From Lindgomyces ingoldianus (lineage: Eukaryota; Ascomycota; Dothideomycetes; Pleosporales; Lindgomycetaceae), in contig NW_022985163.1 in NCBI RefSeq assembly GCF_010093535.1, positions 334,666-398,665 of the forward strand: 64,000 bases of DNA, given 5' to 3'. The position numbers and the translations under genes were made by a program. Shown in pieces: positions 1-13,442 of this stretch (positions are counted from its first letter, which is position 1; each line of letters starts with the position of its first letter). Below the pieces are notes generated by a model that was given only the letters and a program-made list of their open reading frames with translations, was not told the DNA's origin and searched no databases.

Positions 1-3000
1 ACAGAGAAACAGCGTTACCGGGGTTTATCCGAAGAAATTCTGACTAACTAGCGCGTCCAAAAGAGGAGATTCTGCTAAACTTTTCGTTCTGCAAACCCGA
101 ATATAATAAGCAGAGCAAGCTCTGCTAATAAATAAGAAAATATTAAAAAGATTAAATAACAAACTCTACTAGTAATGTAAAAAAAACTATTCTCTAAACA
201 ACTATCTTAAAGTGTATTAAAAAGTAGTTATTTAAAACTTTAGTAGCCTAAATATAGTGTTGCAGGACCTTATAATTCTTAAGAGATATAGAGAAGAGAC
301 TTAGATCTAAGAATATATTATAAATGTTTAAAAAAAAGAAAAGTAGTTCCCCTTCTAAAACTAGGCCTTTAGTACTTTAGTAAAAGAGCTCTTCTAAGAG
401 TTTTAAGAATGCAAATGCTAAAAGTGTAGCTTATAATATAACTATCTAAGCTATTGCATAGTTTTACTTTACTAAATAAACATTAGTAATAACTACTTTA
501 TGTTTAACATTATACAGCAAATAGCTAGAGTTAAGTATAACATTATAAATAAATAAAAACAGTAGCAGTTTTTTATTAAAATTAAAGATTAAAAACTAAA
601 AGAATTAAGCAGACCTGCCTAGTTTAAAGTTCTAAAGCTAGTACTTAGAAAGCCTAAGACGCCACTTCTAAGCCTAGCAATTAGTAAAAAGGCTTTAGTA
701 ATGTAATAAAGCTATAGCTAGTGTGCACTCTATAAAAATAAAACCTATAGCACTAACAACTGCTAATAAAAAGAACACCCTGTTTAAATAGTATAAACAT
801 AGGAATACCTATAGTAGACTTAGAAGAGCCCCCTTAACACATTACATAAACCTAACAATTGTCTATACCCCTAGTACTAGTGCACATAACAATACTGTAT
901 TAAGCACTAGAACAATAAGCATTAAATAGGCTAGTAGCTTACATAGAAAAAGAACTATAACAGTTGCCTATAGTAAGAAACAGCCTTAGCCTGTAAAACT
1001 ATAAATTATTACACCTGCTAAACAGCCCCCCTATATAAGCAGGAGGGATAGGCAGCGTGTAAAAAGTAAGATAACTGCAGGTTCTACTATTTCTAGTAGA
1101 AGGCAGTAAGAAAAAAAGACTATCTAATATTTTATTACTTAGTTAAAGATTATAAATGTAAAGTAGCTAACTACTATAACTAAAAACACTAAAATTATAA
1201 AAAAGAAAAAGATAAGTTTAATAATAACTTATAAAACATTAACTCTTATCTTTTTTCTAACAAAGAAGTTAAACATAATATATTAGTAGTAATTACAGTA
1301 AGATAAAAGGTAGAATACAGCCTAATAACTACCTTTACATATAAAGGATAGCCTAGACTAGCCCTTATAGACAGCAGATGCACCTTTACTATAATAGATA
1401 AAAATTAAGTAGATAAATAAAGCATACTATTTTGCATAAAAAAAACCTGTTTAAGGTAACTTTTACTAATACATTATTAATTAAGTACAGCAGAGGATAA
1501 ATTAACTTAAAAATATATAAAAAAAACTTTAAAACCTTAAACATAAAAGACTAAAAATTAATAAATATACTCTAGCTAGAAAGTAAGTATAATGTAATCC
1601 TAGGCTATAACTAGCTTAGAACACATAATCCTGCAATTAACTAGAAAACTATAACTATAGAAACTCCTAACAACTATGCACACATAACCTAGTTAGCATG
1701 CTATAATAACTATTACCTAGTTTATAAATAAGTAAAGCAGAGTAGCAGTTACTACTTTAAGAAAAGAAAGCTCTAAAAGTTCCTTTACTAAGAACTAAAA
1801 GCTTAAGTAATAAAAATAATAAAAAAAAACTTAAAAAAGTTTTTTATAAAAAAATTAAAGCTAATAAGAATGTAAAATAAGTTAGTGTCTTCTAAATCTA
1901 AAAAAAAAGCAGCATCCTAGCTAAGTATAAAGACTATAAGAATATATTTAAGATACTAGAAGATCTAGAAGAGCTACTACTACATTAGCCTTAAAACTAT
2001 GCTATTAACTTAATAAAGAATTATAATTTAAAGACCTATAGACTTTACCTTCTAATAAAGACATAAAAGAAAGCCTTGCAGGAATACATTAATAAAATGC
2101 TAGTATAAGGCTATATCTAAGAAAGCTACAGCTCTATAGCTTTAGCTATAGTCTTTACTAAAAAAAAAAAAAAAAAAATCTAAGTCTATTAAGACTATAA
2201 AACTTTAAATAATAATATAATCTAAGACTAATTCTCTTTACTAATTATATAAGACATTATAAACTAACTAAAAGAAACTTAGTACTTTATAAAGTTTAAT
2301 ATACAAGACAAATTTAATAAGATATAAATATAAAAAAAAAATAAGTAGCTTATAGCATTTAAAACTCTATAAAGACTTTATAAGCTATTAGTAATGCTGT
2401 TTAGCCTAACAAACACCTTAGCAACATTCTAGTAAATTATTAATACAGCTCTTAACTTCTACCTTAATGTCTTTACTCTAGTATATCTAGATAACATCCT
2501 TATCTACTTAAAAGATACTCTAGAAGACTATGTATAAAAGGTATAAAAAGTCTTAGAACAGCTTAGAAAGTACAGACTCTACCTGCAGCTCTCTAAATGC
2601 AAATTCTATATTACTAAAATAAAATACTTAGAATTTATAATTAATAGCAAAAAAATAAAAATTAATCTAGCTAAAATATAAAAGGTACTTAAGTAGCTAG
2701 AACTTATAATAGTTAAAAAAGTTAAGAGATTCCTTAGGCTATTAGGCTATGTTAGGCAAATAATTAAGGACTACTTAAAAATTACTATACTATTAACTAA
2801 TACTACTACTAAGGAATAAGCAATAGCAAAATTTATCTAGACCCTATAAATAAATAAAGCATTTATAACACTAAAGTAAGCTGTAACAGCTAAACTAGTA
2901 CTATAAATGTACAACCTAGAATTAGATACTAAGATCTACACAGACGCGTCCCTAGAAGCTAGCAGGGCCGCGCTCTACTAGAAACAAGAAGACAAGAAGT

Positions 3001-3099
3001 GGCACCTAGTAGCGTACTACTTTGCTAAGTTCTTAGGGCCTAAAGCTAGATACAGCATACCTAATAAAAAGCTAAAAGTAATATTAAATGCTGTAAAAG
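1..3099 (+). mobile_element. Ty3/gypsy element B, 5' part (RIP-degraded gag-pol)
   Basis: Left part of a RIP-ruined Ty3/gypsy retrotransposon. Plus-strand translation with many TAA/TAG stops gives reverse transcriptase from about 2030 to 2620, including FSLTN.LATF, then VYLDNILIYL where YLDD is expected, then LSKCKF. RNase H starts at about 2935 (YTDASLEASRAAL, then WHLVAYYFAKFLGP). It is cut off at 3099, where element A is inserted, and resumes at 8770. The upstream 2 kb should be gag and protease but is too degraded to delimit. No 5' LTR was identified, so the element probably begins before the window. The second Asp of YLDD became Asn by G-to-A after T, the RIP context. Only relics remain; no protein can be made. 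Confidence 0.8.
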
Positions 3100-3417
3100 T
3101 GTCACGGTATCCTCCCCAGATCCCAGACATAACTATATTAGACGCGTACTAGAGTATTATTAGTGCACATCTGACACAAACACAACATAACATAGACATA
3201 AACTTAAGCATAAACTGCCTTAACACTAACTAAACTTAGAACAGGCTTAATTTATACCTAAAGTGCTTAGACTTCTAAGCTAAGTATTTAATTACTAATT
3301 TCCTTTTAAACTTTTCTATTCTTTACATAATGTCTTGTACTTACTATAATACTTTACATAGTAATTAAACTAGACCTCTATAAAGCTTTATAACCTTACT
3401 TATGCATAATTATAACA
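3100..3417 (+). repeat. 5' LTR of element A
   Basis: 318-bp direct repeat of 8447-8764, starting TGTCACGGTATCC. Its 3' end reads TATAACA where the other copy keeps CGTGACA, as expected for C-to-T and G-to-A RIP changes. Confidence 0.92.
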
Positions 3418-6400
3418 TTACATTATGTTAAAACTCTAGCTAAGAATAGCCTCTAAATTTAATTTAATAAGCTTAGTACTTATATAACTTTAAGCTATTA
3501 GAGTAAGCTAAGAAGCTTTTTAAAAAGCGCTTACTTTATAAGAAAGCTACTACATTATAAGCTTTAAAGCTTTTTAAAAAAACTTTAAAAAATAGCTTTA
3601 TGTTATTAAGTAGTCTATTTCTACTTTAACTTTTATTATAGTAGTAGGAACTAAGAACTTACTAGCCTTAAAGCTTACTTAAAAGTCTAGAGATAGCTTA
3701 ACTTTTTCTTGCCTAACACTACTTATAACCTATAACTCTTTTAACTTAGTAATAAAATCTAACTAACTCTCTAATCCCCTACTGTTTAATAAAAAATAAA
3801 AAGACCTACTTTCCTTTTTATGTAAGCTTTAATATAAACTTAAAGAAAACATAAACTAATTCTCTTTTAAACACTTTTAGTTACTATATGCCTACTTTTA
3901 ACTTAACTATAATGTAACAGCCTTAATTAACTTACTAATAAATAAAGATATTATTAACTTAGATTAATTTATAGTGTTTTTATAAGTAACTTATAAAGAC
4001 CTAAATAAAAAGTTAATAGCCCTAAGTTACCTAAACACTTTATAATAAAAAAAAAAAGCTTTACTTTACACTTTACTAAGTTTTACTAACTTGCATTTAA
4101 TATAGGCCTAAATAAGATAGGTCTAATTATAGCTTTATATAACTCCCTCTTAACTAAACTATAATGTGCTATAGTAGGAGAACCCCTTCTAAACAACCTT
4201 AATGTGTATGTAAACCTAATTACTACTTATAATAATAACATAAGGTTCCTCCCTATATAAGCTCTAATACACCTCTAAACTAGCGCAGTTGCAAATAAGA
4301 ACTTTAATGTAATAAAAATTAATTTAAATTATACTCTAGTTAGTTCTAAAAAGTGTAAAAATTATAAAAAAAAAAGTTAATATTTTAAGTGTAGTAAGTA
4401 TAGTTATATTTTTTAAAACTGCTTTATTTCTCTTTCTTAAGTCTGCGCAAGTAGCACTACTAGTACTTATTAAAGATTCTTACTATTCTAATCTTATTTT
4501 TATAAAGGCTTTAACTTATATATAAGCTTTAATCTCTTTTACTACTCTTAACATAGCTATAGCTATAGCAGTAGAAGCCTATAAAAAGGCTTGTTCTAGA
4601 GCTAAGTTGCCCCTTAGGACTAATTTAACACTAGATTTTTACTAACTTATAAGCTAAGTTCTCTACTAATAACTAAAAGTACTAAGTTAATATTCTTATA
4701 TATTTATAATAAAGAACTATATTAGCTTTAATATAAGCTCTTATTAACTTAGAAGTAAACAGTATAAGTTATATTAATAAAGAACTAGCATGTAAACTAA
4801 ATCTTTAATTAACACTACTTACCTAAATAATTTACTTAACTAGATTTAATAGAAAATAACTTAAAAAAGGTTCTATCTCTTGTACTATAACTATTATAAT
4901 TACCTACTAACACTATAAAAAGTAGATTAAACTCTATGTAATAAACATAAAATGTTATAACCTAATTCTAGAACAACTATAGCTATATTAGCATAAAGTT
5001 ACCTTTAATTACTAAAAGTAAGTTCTAAACTTTAACTTTTTCTAATGCTAAGATATATGCTTATGCTTACACCTAAATAACACCTAAATAGCACTTAATA
5101 TAGAAGGTTTCTAGACTTACTTTTTAATAACTTAGAAAAGAACTACTTAAGTAAGGCTAATAAGCTAGGCCTTTTACTAAAATAAGCTATATAAAATAAT
5201 TTAATAACTACTTAAACTTAAAGAAAAAAAAGCCTTTAAAAAACTTTTACTTACCTAATTTAAACATAAACTAGGACTTAAACAGCAGATAAATATCTGC
5301 TATATAGAACCTACTCTATTTATAACTCTAGCTTAATAACTAGATTATAAAATCTACGCAGTTATAATTTCTAATATAGACTAAGCTTTAGCTCTTTAAA
5401 AACATACTAACTTAAAAATAATAGTCTTTTAAGACTACTATAACTTATTACATGTTTTTTTTTAAAACAAGTCTAATAAGCTTTTAATATAACATCTGTA
5501 TAATTACTAGATAACTCTTAAGCCTAGTAAACAACCTAGTTATAGGCTACTATATAGAATGTTACTAAATAAATTAAAAGTGCTTTAAAAATACCTTAAT
5601 AAAAACTTAAAAAAAAAAGTTTATTTAAGCTAGCTTTTTACTAGTAGTGTTACTTATACTATTTATAAAGAAACTTAAAGGTAGGCTTTAATTCTATGTT
5701 AACTACTAAAAACTAAACACTATTACTATTAAAAACTAATACTTAATTCTTTTTTTATAAAAAACTCTAAGCTAACTAAGTAAAGTAAAGTATTTTATAA
5801 AGTTAGATATTATTGCTGCCTTTAATAAGCTAAGGATAGTAAAGGGTAATAAGTAGCTAACAGTGTTTTAGACTTAATATAGACTATTTAAGTACCTAGT
5901 AATGCCCTTTAGCTTAGCTAACACGCCTAGTACTTTTTAATATTTTATAAACAACTTACTCTAACCCTACCTAGACATGTTCTGCACTATGTATATTAAT
6001 AATATTCTAATCTACAGTAATAGCCTTTTAGAGCATAAACAGCATGTACGCCTAGTGCTAAAAGCTATAAAAGAAGCAGGTCTATAACTTAATATAGACA
6101 AATGTAAGTTCTACTAATTAAAAGTTACATATTTAGAATATGTAATCTCTATAAATAGCATCTAAATAAACTCTATTAAGGTTTAAACTATACTAGATTA
6201 GTAATACTTAAAAGATGTAAAAAATGTTTAAGCTTTTATAAAATTTACTAACTTTTACTAATAATTTATTAATAACTTTTTATAGTAAGTAAGCTTTATA
6301 ATTACACTTACTAAGAAAAAGATTTAATTTAACTTTAACTTAAATTACTAATAGTTTTTTAACTAGCTAAAGAAAGCCTTTACTAAAGCTCTAATACTTT

Positions 6401-8446
6401 GCTACTTTAACTCTAAACTACTAATACTTGTAGAAGCTAATGCCTTAGACTACATAGTAGTAGAAGTTCTTTTCTAGACTAAGCTAGATAGAACTATTAG
6501 GCCTATTACATACTTTTTAAAAAGAATAAGTTCTGCAGAAGGTAATTATAAGATCTATAATAAAAAATTACTTACTATAGTATACTACTTTAAATAATAG
6601 CAACCTAAACTAGAAAGTGCAGCGCATCTAATACAGGTCTTATCTAACTATAAGAACTTATAGTACTTTATAACTATAAAACAACTTAGCTACTAATAAG
6701 CTTATTAGTTTAAATACTTATTTTATTTTAATTTTAAGATTACTTATTATTTTAGTTAAGATAAAGGGAAACTAGATGCTTTTATAAGGTAATCCTAAAA
6801 CATTTCTACTTAAAAAAAAGTGTAAAAGGCTTAACACTAAACTTTACTTTAACTTAAGCTATTTTTAGACCTTAACTTAAATAAAATAGATTAAATAATT
6901 AATTAAATTATTACTAATAAGTATCTAAATAATAAATTTATCTAAAAAACTTTAAACCTGCTTTAAAACAGCGCTAGTTAGTTAAAAAAGGTAACACTAG
7001 CTAACTATAAAAACTAAAATAGTAAGCTATATTACTATAACTAACTTATAATTTTTAATTTTAATAAACTAAGAATTAAACTACTCTAAATTATATATAA
7101 CTTGCCTATTAGAGGACACTTAGGCAGAGGAAAGACTCTTAACCTACTACAGAGAGAGTACTACTAGCCCTGCATGTTCTATACTGTACGCTAATATGTA
7201 TTATGTTGCTATACTTACTGTAAAGTAAAGGCCTTTTAAGAAAGGTATAATAGCCTACTTAAACTACTTCTAATCTCTAAATAAGCTTAAAAAGATATAT
7301 TAATTAATTTTATTATAAACCTACTTTTATTTAAAAAGTATATAAATATTATAGTAGTTATTAATTACTTAACTAAGTATTAATACTTAATACTATGTTC
7401 CTTTATAACTGCCCCTAATATAGCCTAGTTATTTTACTAATATGTATAAGTTTACTATAGCCTGCCTAACATAATTATATTAAACAAAGGTACGCAGTTT
7501 GTCTTAGCCTTCTAGGATAAACTTTATAAATAGCTCTAAATTATCTTTTATCTATCTATAGCTTTTTACCTAGAGACTAATAGCTAGACTAAAAACATAA
7601 ATACTATAATAAAATAAGTCCTATAAGTGTACACAAACTACTAGTAAGATAACTAGGTAAAATAGTTAGCTACAGTATAGTTTAAAGCTAATAACATAAC
7701 ATCTAAATTAATGTAAGTATCTTTGTTTTTAGTAAACTATAGATACTACCCTTAAATAGAATTTAAACTACTTATAAATACCCCCTAACTAACTTATTAA
7801 TTTATATAAGTAATAGATGTAAATAAACTTATTAATAAAATCTAAAACATATTTAAATATGTTTATAAAAAGCTTATATAGGCTTAAGCTTTTTAATAAG
7901 AGTACATAAACTAATCTTAAACTTCTACTCTTATGTATACAGCTAGCAAGAAGGTCTAGCTAGATGCTAGAAATATTTAAATAAACTAATAATTAAAGAA
8001 ACTTAATTAAAAGAACTTTAGCCCTTTTATAGTAGCTTATATAGTCTTATTACACACTTACTAATTAATCCTACTTAACAGTATAAAGATACACCCTATG
8101 TTCTACGTATTATTACTGCGCTAAGTAGCCCCTAAATTTAACTATCTACTTAAATAGCTAAACCTGCTACTTAAACTTATTATTATAAATAATAAACTAG
8201 AATATGTTATAGAAGATGTTAAATAGATCTAGTTTAATAAAAAAAAACATATTTATAAATACTTTATAAAATAGACTAGATATAATAAACTGTTATAGGA
8301 ACCTGCAGAAGCTTTATAAAAAAACTTTATAGTAACTTAATTCTATGCCTAATACCTATCTAAACTAAACCTATACCCTAATAAAGACAACTTAATGCTA
8401 AAACTACTAATGTAAAGGATTCCCTTCTTAATAAGAGGGGAAGTAC

Positions 8447-8764
8447 TATTATAGTATCCTCTTTAGATCCTAGACATAACTGTATTAGACGTGTACTAGA
8501 GTATTATTAGTGCATGTCTAACATAAATATAACACAACATAGACATAAACTTAAGCATAAACTACTTTAACACTAACTAAACCTAAAACAGGCTTAATTT
8601 ATACTTAAAGCGCTTAGACTTCTAAGCTAAGTATTTAATTACTAATTTCCTTTTAAACCTTTCTGTTCCTTACACAACGTCTTGTACCTACTATAATACC
8701 TCACGTAGTAATTAAACTAGACCTCCGTGAAGCTCTATAACCTTACTTGTTCATAATCGTGACA
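8447..8764 (+). repeat. 3' LTR of element A
   Basis: 318-bp partner of 3100-3417, identical in length. Its start reads TATTATAGTATCC, four transitions from the left LTR, while its end keeps the intact CGTGACA terminus. It is followed at once by the AAAAG target duplication. The two LTRs have complementary RIP damage, so together they preserve both original termini. Confidence 0.92.
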
Positions 8765-11084
8765 AAAAGTATAGGCTACAGAACTACATAAAATAGTAAA
8801 ACCCTTTTATATTATAACTAACTATGTAAATTTAGTTATGTTTCTAACTATAAAAAAGCTATTACTAATGCACATAAAATAAATAATAAAGCTTACACAG
8901 TTTAACTACATTATTAAGCACATTTTAGGAATACAGAACTAGCAGGCTAACACTTTTAGCTAAAGGCTAGATTACTTTAATAAAGAAAAAAAAAAAACTA
9001 AGAAGTTTACACTTTTTAAAAAAACTAATAAAGAATAGATTTATAATAAGCTCTAACTTATAAAAAAATTCTACATGCTTATAGCTAGTAAGTAAAGGTA
9101 GAAAAATCTAATCTAAGAATATTATAAATCCCTAATGTTTAGACATCTAGGAATAGGCACCCTTTAGAAAAAATTAAGAGCTGCTATACTATAGTAAATA
9201 CTAAAAATAAAGCAACTATGCACTAAGGTACTTAGAGAATGTAATACTTATAATAGAAATAATTTATAAAGGCATAAAGCTTATAGATACTTATAACTAA
9301 TTAAAGCACTAAAACTACTATAAATAATAATTATATTAGACTTTATTATAAGACTGCCTCTGTCTAAGGAACTAGGAACAGAAAGGATGTGCAATATAAT
9401 TACAGTAGCGCTAGACAAAACTACTAAATATCTGTACACTTAGCCCTTAAAAAAATAATAACAGCTAAAGAATTTATTTATAAACTAAAACAAAATGTAA
9501 TATTAGTATATAAATACTCTAAGATTATTATCTTTAATTAAAATAAGCTGTTTACTAGCAGCTTTTAGAAGGTAGTAATAAGGCACCTTAGTATAACGCA
9601 TAAGCTATTAACTGCCTATCACCTGTAAACAGACAGCTAGACTAAAAAGGTAAATGCAGAAGTAGAAAGGTACCTAAGAAAATATACTTCTTACACTTAA
9701 AATAATTAGGCAGTATAGCTTTTAATAGCACAGTTAGCTATTAACAACATAAAATTAGCTATAATAAAAGAAACTCTATATAAAGCTAATTTTAGGTATA
9801 ACCTCTACTTTACCTTATAAGGAAACTAGCCTATAGACCTACAGAAATTAATAAACTAGCTAACAAACTTATAATAAATATATAAAAAGTTAGCTATAAA
9901 AGCTAAGTCTAAGAGAGAAATAATAAAGAAATATATAAATAAATTATAACAACTAGGACTAAAAATCTACCTAAAAGACTATGTGTATCTTAACACTAAG
10001 AACCTTAAGATACCTAGACCTTCTAGAAAGCTAGCAAAAAAAAGAATAAAACTATATAAAGTCTTATAAACCTAATAAGATAACAGTAAGCTTAAACTTC
10101 TCTTACATATAAAGATACACCTATAGTTCTACATCTCTAAATTAAAAAAGGCACTTAAAGAAATTCCCTTATTTATGTAAAAATAAAAAAACAAAGAAAC
10201 AGAATATAAAGTTAAACATATTATAAGTAATTAAAGAAATAAAAAAGAAGTTTTAGTAAAATAAAAAAAGTAGCTTACTAGTAAAAACACATAAAAACTA
10301 GCTAAGAATTTAAAGAACACGCAGCTATTAGTATAAAAGTACCTTTAGACTTGTCTAAAAAAAACTAGCTAAGCAATAAAGCACTTATATTAAAAGAAAT
10401 AGCTACATTATTACTAAATAGTAGCAGCCTTTAAAGACAAGTCCTAGCTAATAAAAGTTAAAAAAAAATAGCCTTTTACTTTAGCCTTAAGAGCTTTTAT
10501 CTTGTCTAAAAAGAAAAAGTCCCCTTTTAAATACTTTACACACTAAGCCTCTAGTAAATTTAATAATTTTTAGATATAATTTTATCTAGAACACTTCTTA
10601 TCTCTTGCCTTTAAAGTCTTTTAGCTTTGTTATAACATCTTCTTTTATAAGCAGAGTTGCTTATAATCCTAAACTAGCTATTTATTTAATAGTGTATAGT
10701 CTCTAGCTTAAAAAGCTTTAGTAGAATAAAGAAGTTTCTCCCTCTCTCTCTTTAAACATTCCTATGTAGTGTTAGACATAAAGGTGTTGCACTTATTTTT
10801 TTTTTACACACTTAACACACTTATCTAAGGATAACATTAACACACATAACAACTTTAAAGATTAGTAAGTGCTATAAAGCCTTATCTTTATTTAGTAAAA
10901 AGGATTAAAACAAAGAGCAATATAAAAGTAGTAAAATAAACAGGACTAATAAGCTATTTAGCATAAAAAAAATAAATGTTAAAAAAGCCTTTTAGTAAGT
11001 AGGCGCCTACTTTATAAATAAACTCTTACTAACATAGTTATATAAGCAGAGCGGCAAGGACGCTGCTAGGGAGAAGGGGCAGCG
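8765..11084 (+). mobile_element. Ty3/gypsy element B, 3' part: RNase H end, integrase, chromodomain
   Basis: This continues the gypsy element interrupted at 3099. Across the AAAAG duplication the frame resumes in RNase H (KPFYIITNYVNLVMFLTIKK, then IIKHILGIQNQQANTFS when stops are read through). Integrase follows: ILDFIIRLPLSKEL near 9335, then KLFTSSFQKVVIRHLSITHK and LLTAYHLQTDSQTKKVN near 9550-9660. A chromodomain relic (EYKVKHIISNQRNKKE, then AKNLKNTQLLVQKYL) lies near 10200-10350, which marks the chromodomain (chromovirus) clade of Ty3/gypsy. The last ~700 bases are non-coding and end in a purine run (AGGGAGAAGGGG, 11068-11079) suited to a polypurine tract before an LTR. It is RIP-degraded throughout. 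Confidence 0.85.
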
Positions 11085-11698
11085 TGTTACAGTCTACAGT
11101 TAGACTAGCGTAACTCTACTAGCAGTGCTCTATAATCTAGCTAGATTAGAACAGGGCTTGCTTACAGGCTAGTTAGAGGGCGTAGGAGCAGCGCAGCTGC
11201 CTGTAATTATAGAAGAATGCGTTGTTTAATAAAAAGGTAAAATGTAAGTTCTAAAAAGCCTTAGTAAGTTTAGCAAGTCTAAGTAAGTTAGTAGCGCAGC
11301 TAGTGTAGCTAAACTTAAAAAACTTACTTAAGCTTGCCTTAGCACACCTAGCGCATGTATATAGTTCCTGCATTAAATAACCTTTAAAAGGTGTGTTTAA
11401 TGTTTAGTTTATTTTTTACATAAACTAAGTAGCATTTAGCTTTTAAAAGAGCTATAATACTATTTATATATCTTACACTATATATACCTTTAACTTTGTC
11501 TAATAGGACTGTTTAACCTAGCCTTTCTACTGCTGCATTAAGGGCAAACTACAATCTAGTCTCTCTACCTCCCTCTATTAGCCTAATAGCCTGTACGTAG
11601 GACTGTACACCCTACCGGTTGGCCCCTACCACCCGTCCTACTTCCCCCCTAGGAATATCATAAGACCTGAGTGCTCCTACAGAGCAAGGATTGTAACA
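11085..11698 (+). repeat. Probable 3' LTR of element B
   Basis: This 614-bp segment starts TGTTAC and ends GTAACA, a perfect 6-bp terminal inverted repeat, and follows a purine-rich tract. It is less AT-rich than its surroundings. The partner LTR would lie left of the window, so the assignment rests on termini and position only. No target duplication with element B's far side can be tested here. Confidence 0.5.
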
Positions 11699-11879
11699 AG
11701 CTTTTAAATAAAACACAACACTTTTTAACTAACATGCTACAGCTATCTACAAAGTCTTTTAAAAAATAATAAGTAACTAACATACTAAATAACTTTTCTA
11801 AGCTAATTATACAGCTAACTTACAAAAGCTAAATAATAATAAAGAGTAAGTAATTATTTAGCACATACTTAAGCTAGAT

Positions 11880-13310
11880 GTGTAAGGATTTCCCTCTTAG
11901 CTAGCAGCTATAGCTAATATAGCTAATTCTTTACACGCTAAGTATAATATAGGCTATGTTAGCATAAACTAGCCTAATATATTTATTAAGTGTTACTTAA
12001 AGCTTAAAGTAAAGTTTAAGTGTAAGTATAACTATAAAAAAGCTTTTTATAAAAATCTTATAGTAATTTAAAGCTAGTTTAACTTTATAAAGAATATTAA
12101 AGCTAAGTATAGTATCTAAAATAATAACACATATAACTTTAATAAAATAAAGTTTATAATAAGCTAAATATCTACTAAAGTAGTTGTTATAAGTTTAGAG
12201 AGATAAGGACAGCTAAAAGCAGTCTAGCTAGGTAACTAGAAGTAGATAACAGCTATCTAAGGCATTAATGCTAAAAGGTAAGCTATTTTACTTTTTATTA
12301 TCTTTTAAAGTAGCAACTACTTTTTAAACTAGTATAAAAAGAAAAATTTACTTTAAAATTAAGTTATTATAATTTTTAAGTACAGCTAGACTACTAATTA
12401 GCTTAGTCTAGACTAGTTAAAGCACTTTAACGCGCATATAAAAAAGTGTACTATTAGCAGCTACTGTCTGCTAGTTATTAATAGCTATAAGAGCTATAAC
12501 TTACTTTATTTTTTATAATACTATAAAGATAATAAGATTATTACTATTTATATACTTTTTTACTTATTACACTTTTTATAGCTACTTAATGTAGGTTATT
12601 TTACTCTTTTAAAAAAAGTGTATAAGCGCTAAGCTAAAAACCTTATACATAACTAGATTACTTATATTATAAAAATAAAGTTCTTACTATGCTTTAAAGT
12701 AGCCTATAATACTATAATTACTTTTAGTAATATTTAAAAAAAGTTTTAAAGCGCTAAATTAGTTTTTTTTAACTTATAATAAGTTATAATAAGCCTTAAT
12801 GTAAAGTTATGCACTTTATTACTACTACTACTTATATATAACAAGCTCTAGTAGTTGTAAACTTTAAGTAATACTTTAGAACTTAAGTTATAATTAATGC
12901 TTATAAAAATAAAAATTTAAAAGTATATAAATAGTTTACTAACTTCTATAGTTAAGGTGTTTAAAAAAGTTTTAAAGAGGGCAGTAATAATTATGTATAA
13001 GCTAGTGTTAGTGTAATAAAAAATTACTAAGCTTTAAGCAGCTAATAAAGCTGCTACATAATATAAATTACATAAAAAAAGTAAATTAAAGTAAAAAAAA
13101 CTTTAATAATTTAAAAAAGCTTACACTTAACAGCTTTAAAGGAGTTTAGGGCGCGTAGTAATAAAAAGAAAGCAAAGAAGCAGGTGTAAGCTAAAGTAGG
13201 TAAGCTATTCTAAAGGCGCTGCAGATAGTGCAATTAGACTAGGCATAACACGCAAATGTGTAAGTAAGAAGTAGAAGTAGTATCTAAATAATATTCTAGG
13301 CTGTACTGTA
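11880..13310 (+). mobile_element. pogo/Fot1-type DDE DNA transposon (RIP-degraded transposase)
   Basis: Plus-strand translation, reading through stops, matches a fungal pogo-superfamily transposase (CENP-B-like HTH plus DDE_1). Around the first catalytic Asp it reads YNFNKIKF for YNFDETGF. Near 12470 the second reads VINSYKSY for LDGHESH. Later come LQLLNVGYFTLLKKVYKR (for LQPLDVGCF) and AKNLIHN.ITYI. The C-terminus carries a zinc-knuckle-like stretch, RRCRQCNQTRHNTQMC, near 13215-13262, typical of these fungal transposases. Two of the catalytic acids are Asn through G-to-A after T. The right boundary is probably near 13440, where a minus-strand copia frame stops. No convincing left terminal repeat was found. 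Confidence 0.78.
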
Positions 13311-13376
13311 CTATATAGTGCTAGAGCAGGTTGTTATAGGCTATAATAGAGTTTGTTAGGGTGGGGTCTTAGCAAA

Positions 13377-13442
13377 AGTAAGCAACTTAGGTGTGTAAGC
13401 AACTCGCCTATAAAGTACGTTAACACCTAGCTGCTTACTTCT
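13377..13442. repeat. Short inverted repeat at the pogo/copia junction
   Basis: GTAAGCAACTTAGGTGT is followed within about 60 bases by its near-perfect reverse complement ACACCTAGCTGCTTAC. The hairpin sits between the end of the plus-strand pogo coding relic and the truncated minus-strand copia polyprotein. It may be the pogo terminal repeat or a boundary hairpin. Confidence 0.5.

Larger units (their letters stand above)
3100..8764 (+). mobile_element. Complete Ty3/gypsy LTR retrotransposon A, nested in element B (RIP-degraded)
   Basis: A full-length 5665-bp element bounded by two 318-bp LTRs and flanked by the 5-bp target duplication AAAAG (3095-3099 and 8765-8769). The ends are TGTCACG...CGTGACA. 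Plus-strand relic domains, in order: a gag zinc knuckle near 4381-4425 (YFKCSK...NC, its first Cys turned to Tyr); reverse transcriptase about 5700-6200 (MPFSLANTPSTFQ, then YINNILIYS for YIDDILIYS); RNase H about 6420-6600 (VEANALDYIVVEVLF); integrase about 7090-7600 (GHLGRGKTLNLL, CCYTYCKVKAF, then the core INYLTKYQ). A polypurine tract (AAGAGGGGAAG) lies at 8432-8442, just before the 3' LTR. RT before integrase identifies Ty3/gypsy. The frame is riddled with stops, so the element is dead. Confidence 0.93.

Noticed and set aside
1..40. Window start as the tail of element B's 5' LTR
   Set aside because: Only loose similarity to the end of the 11085-11698 segment (shared ACAGAG and a terminal TAC); too weak to call.
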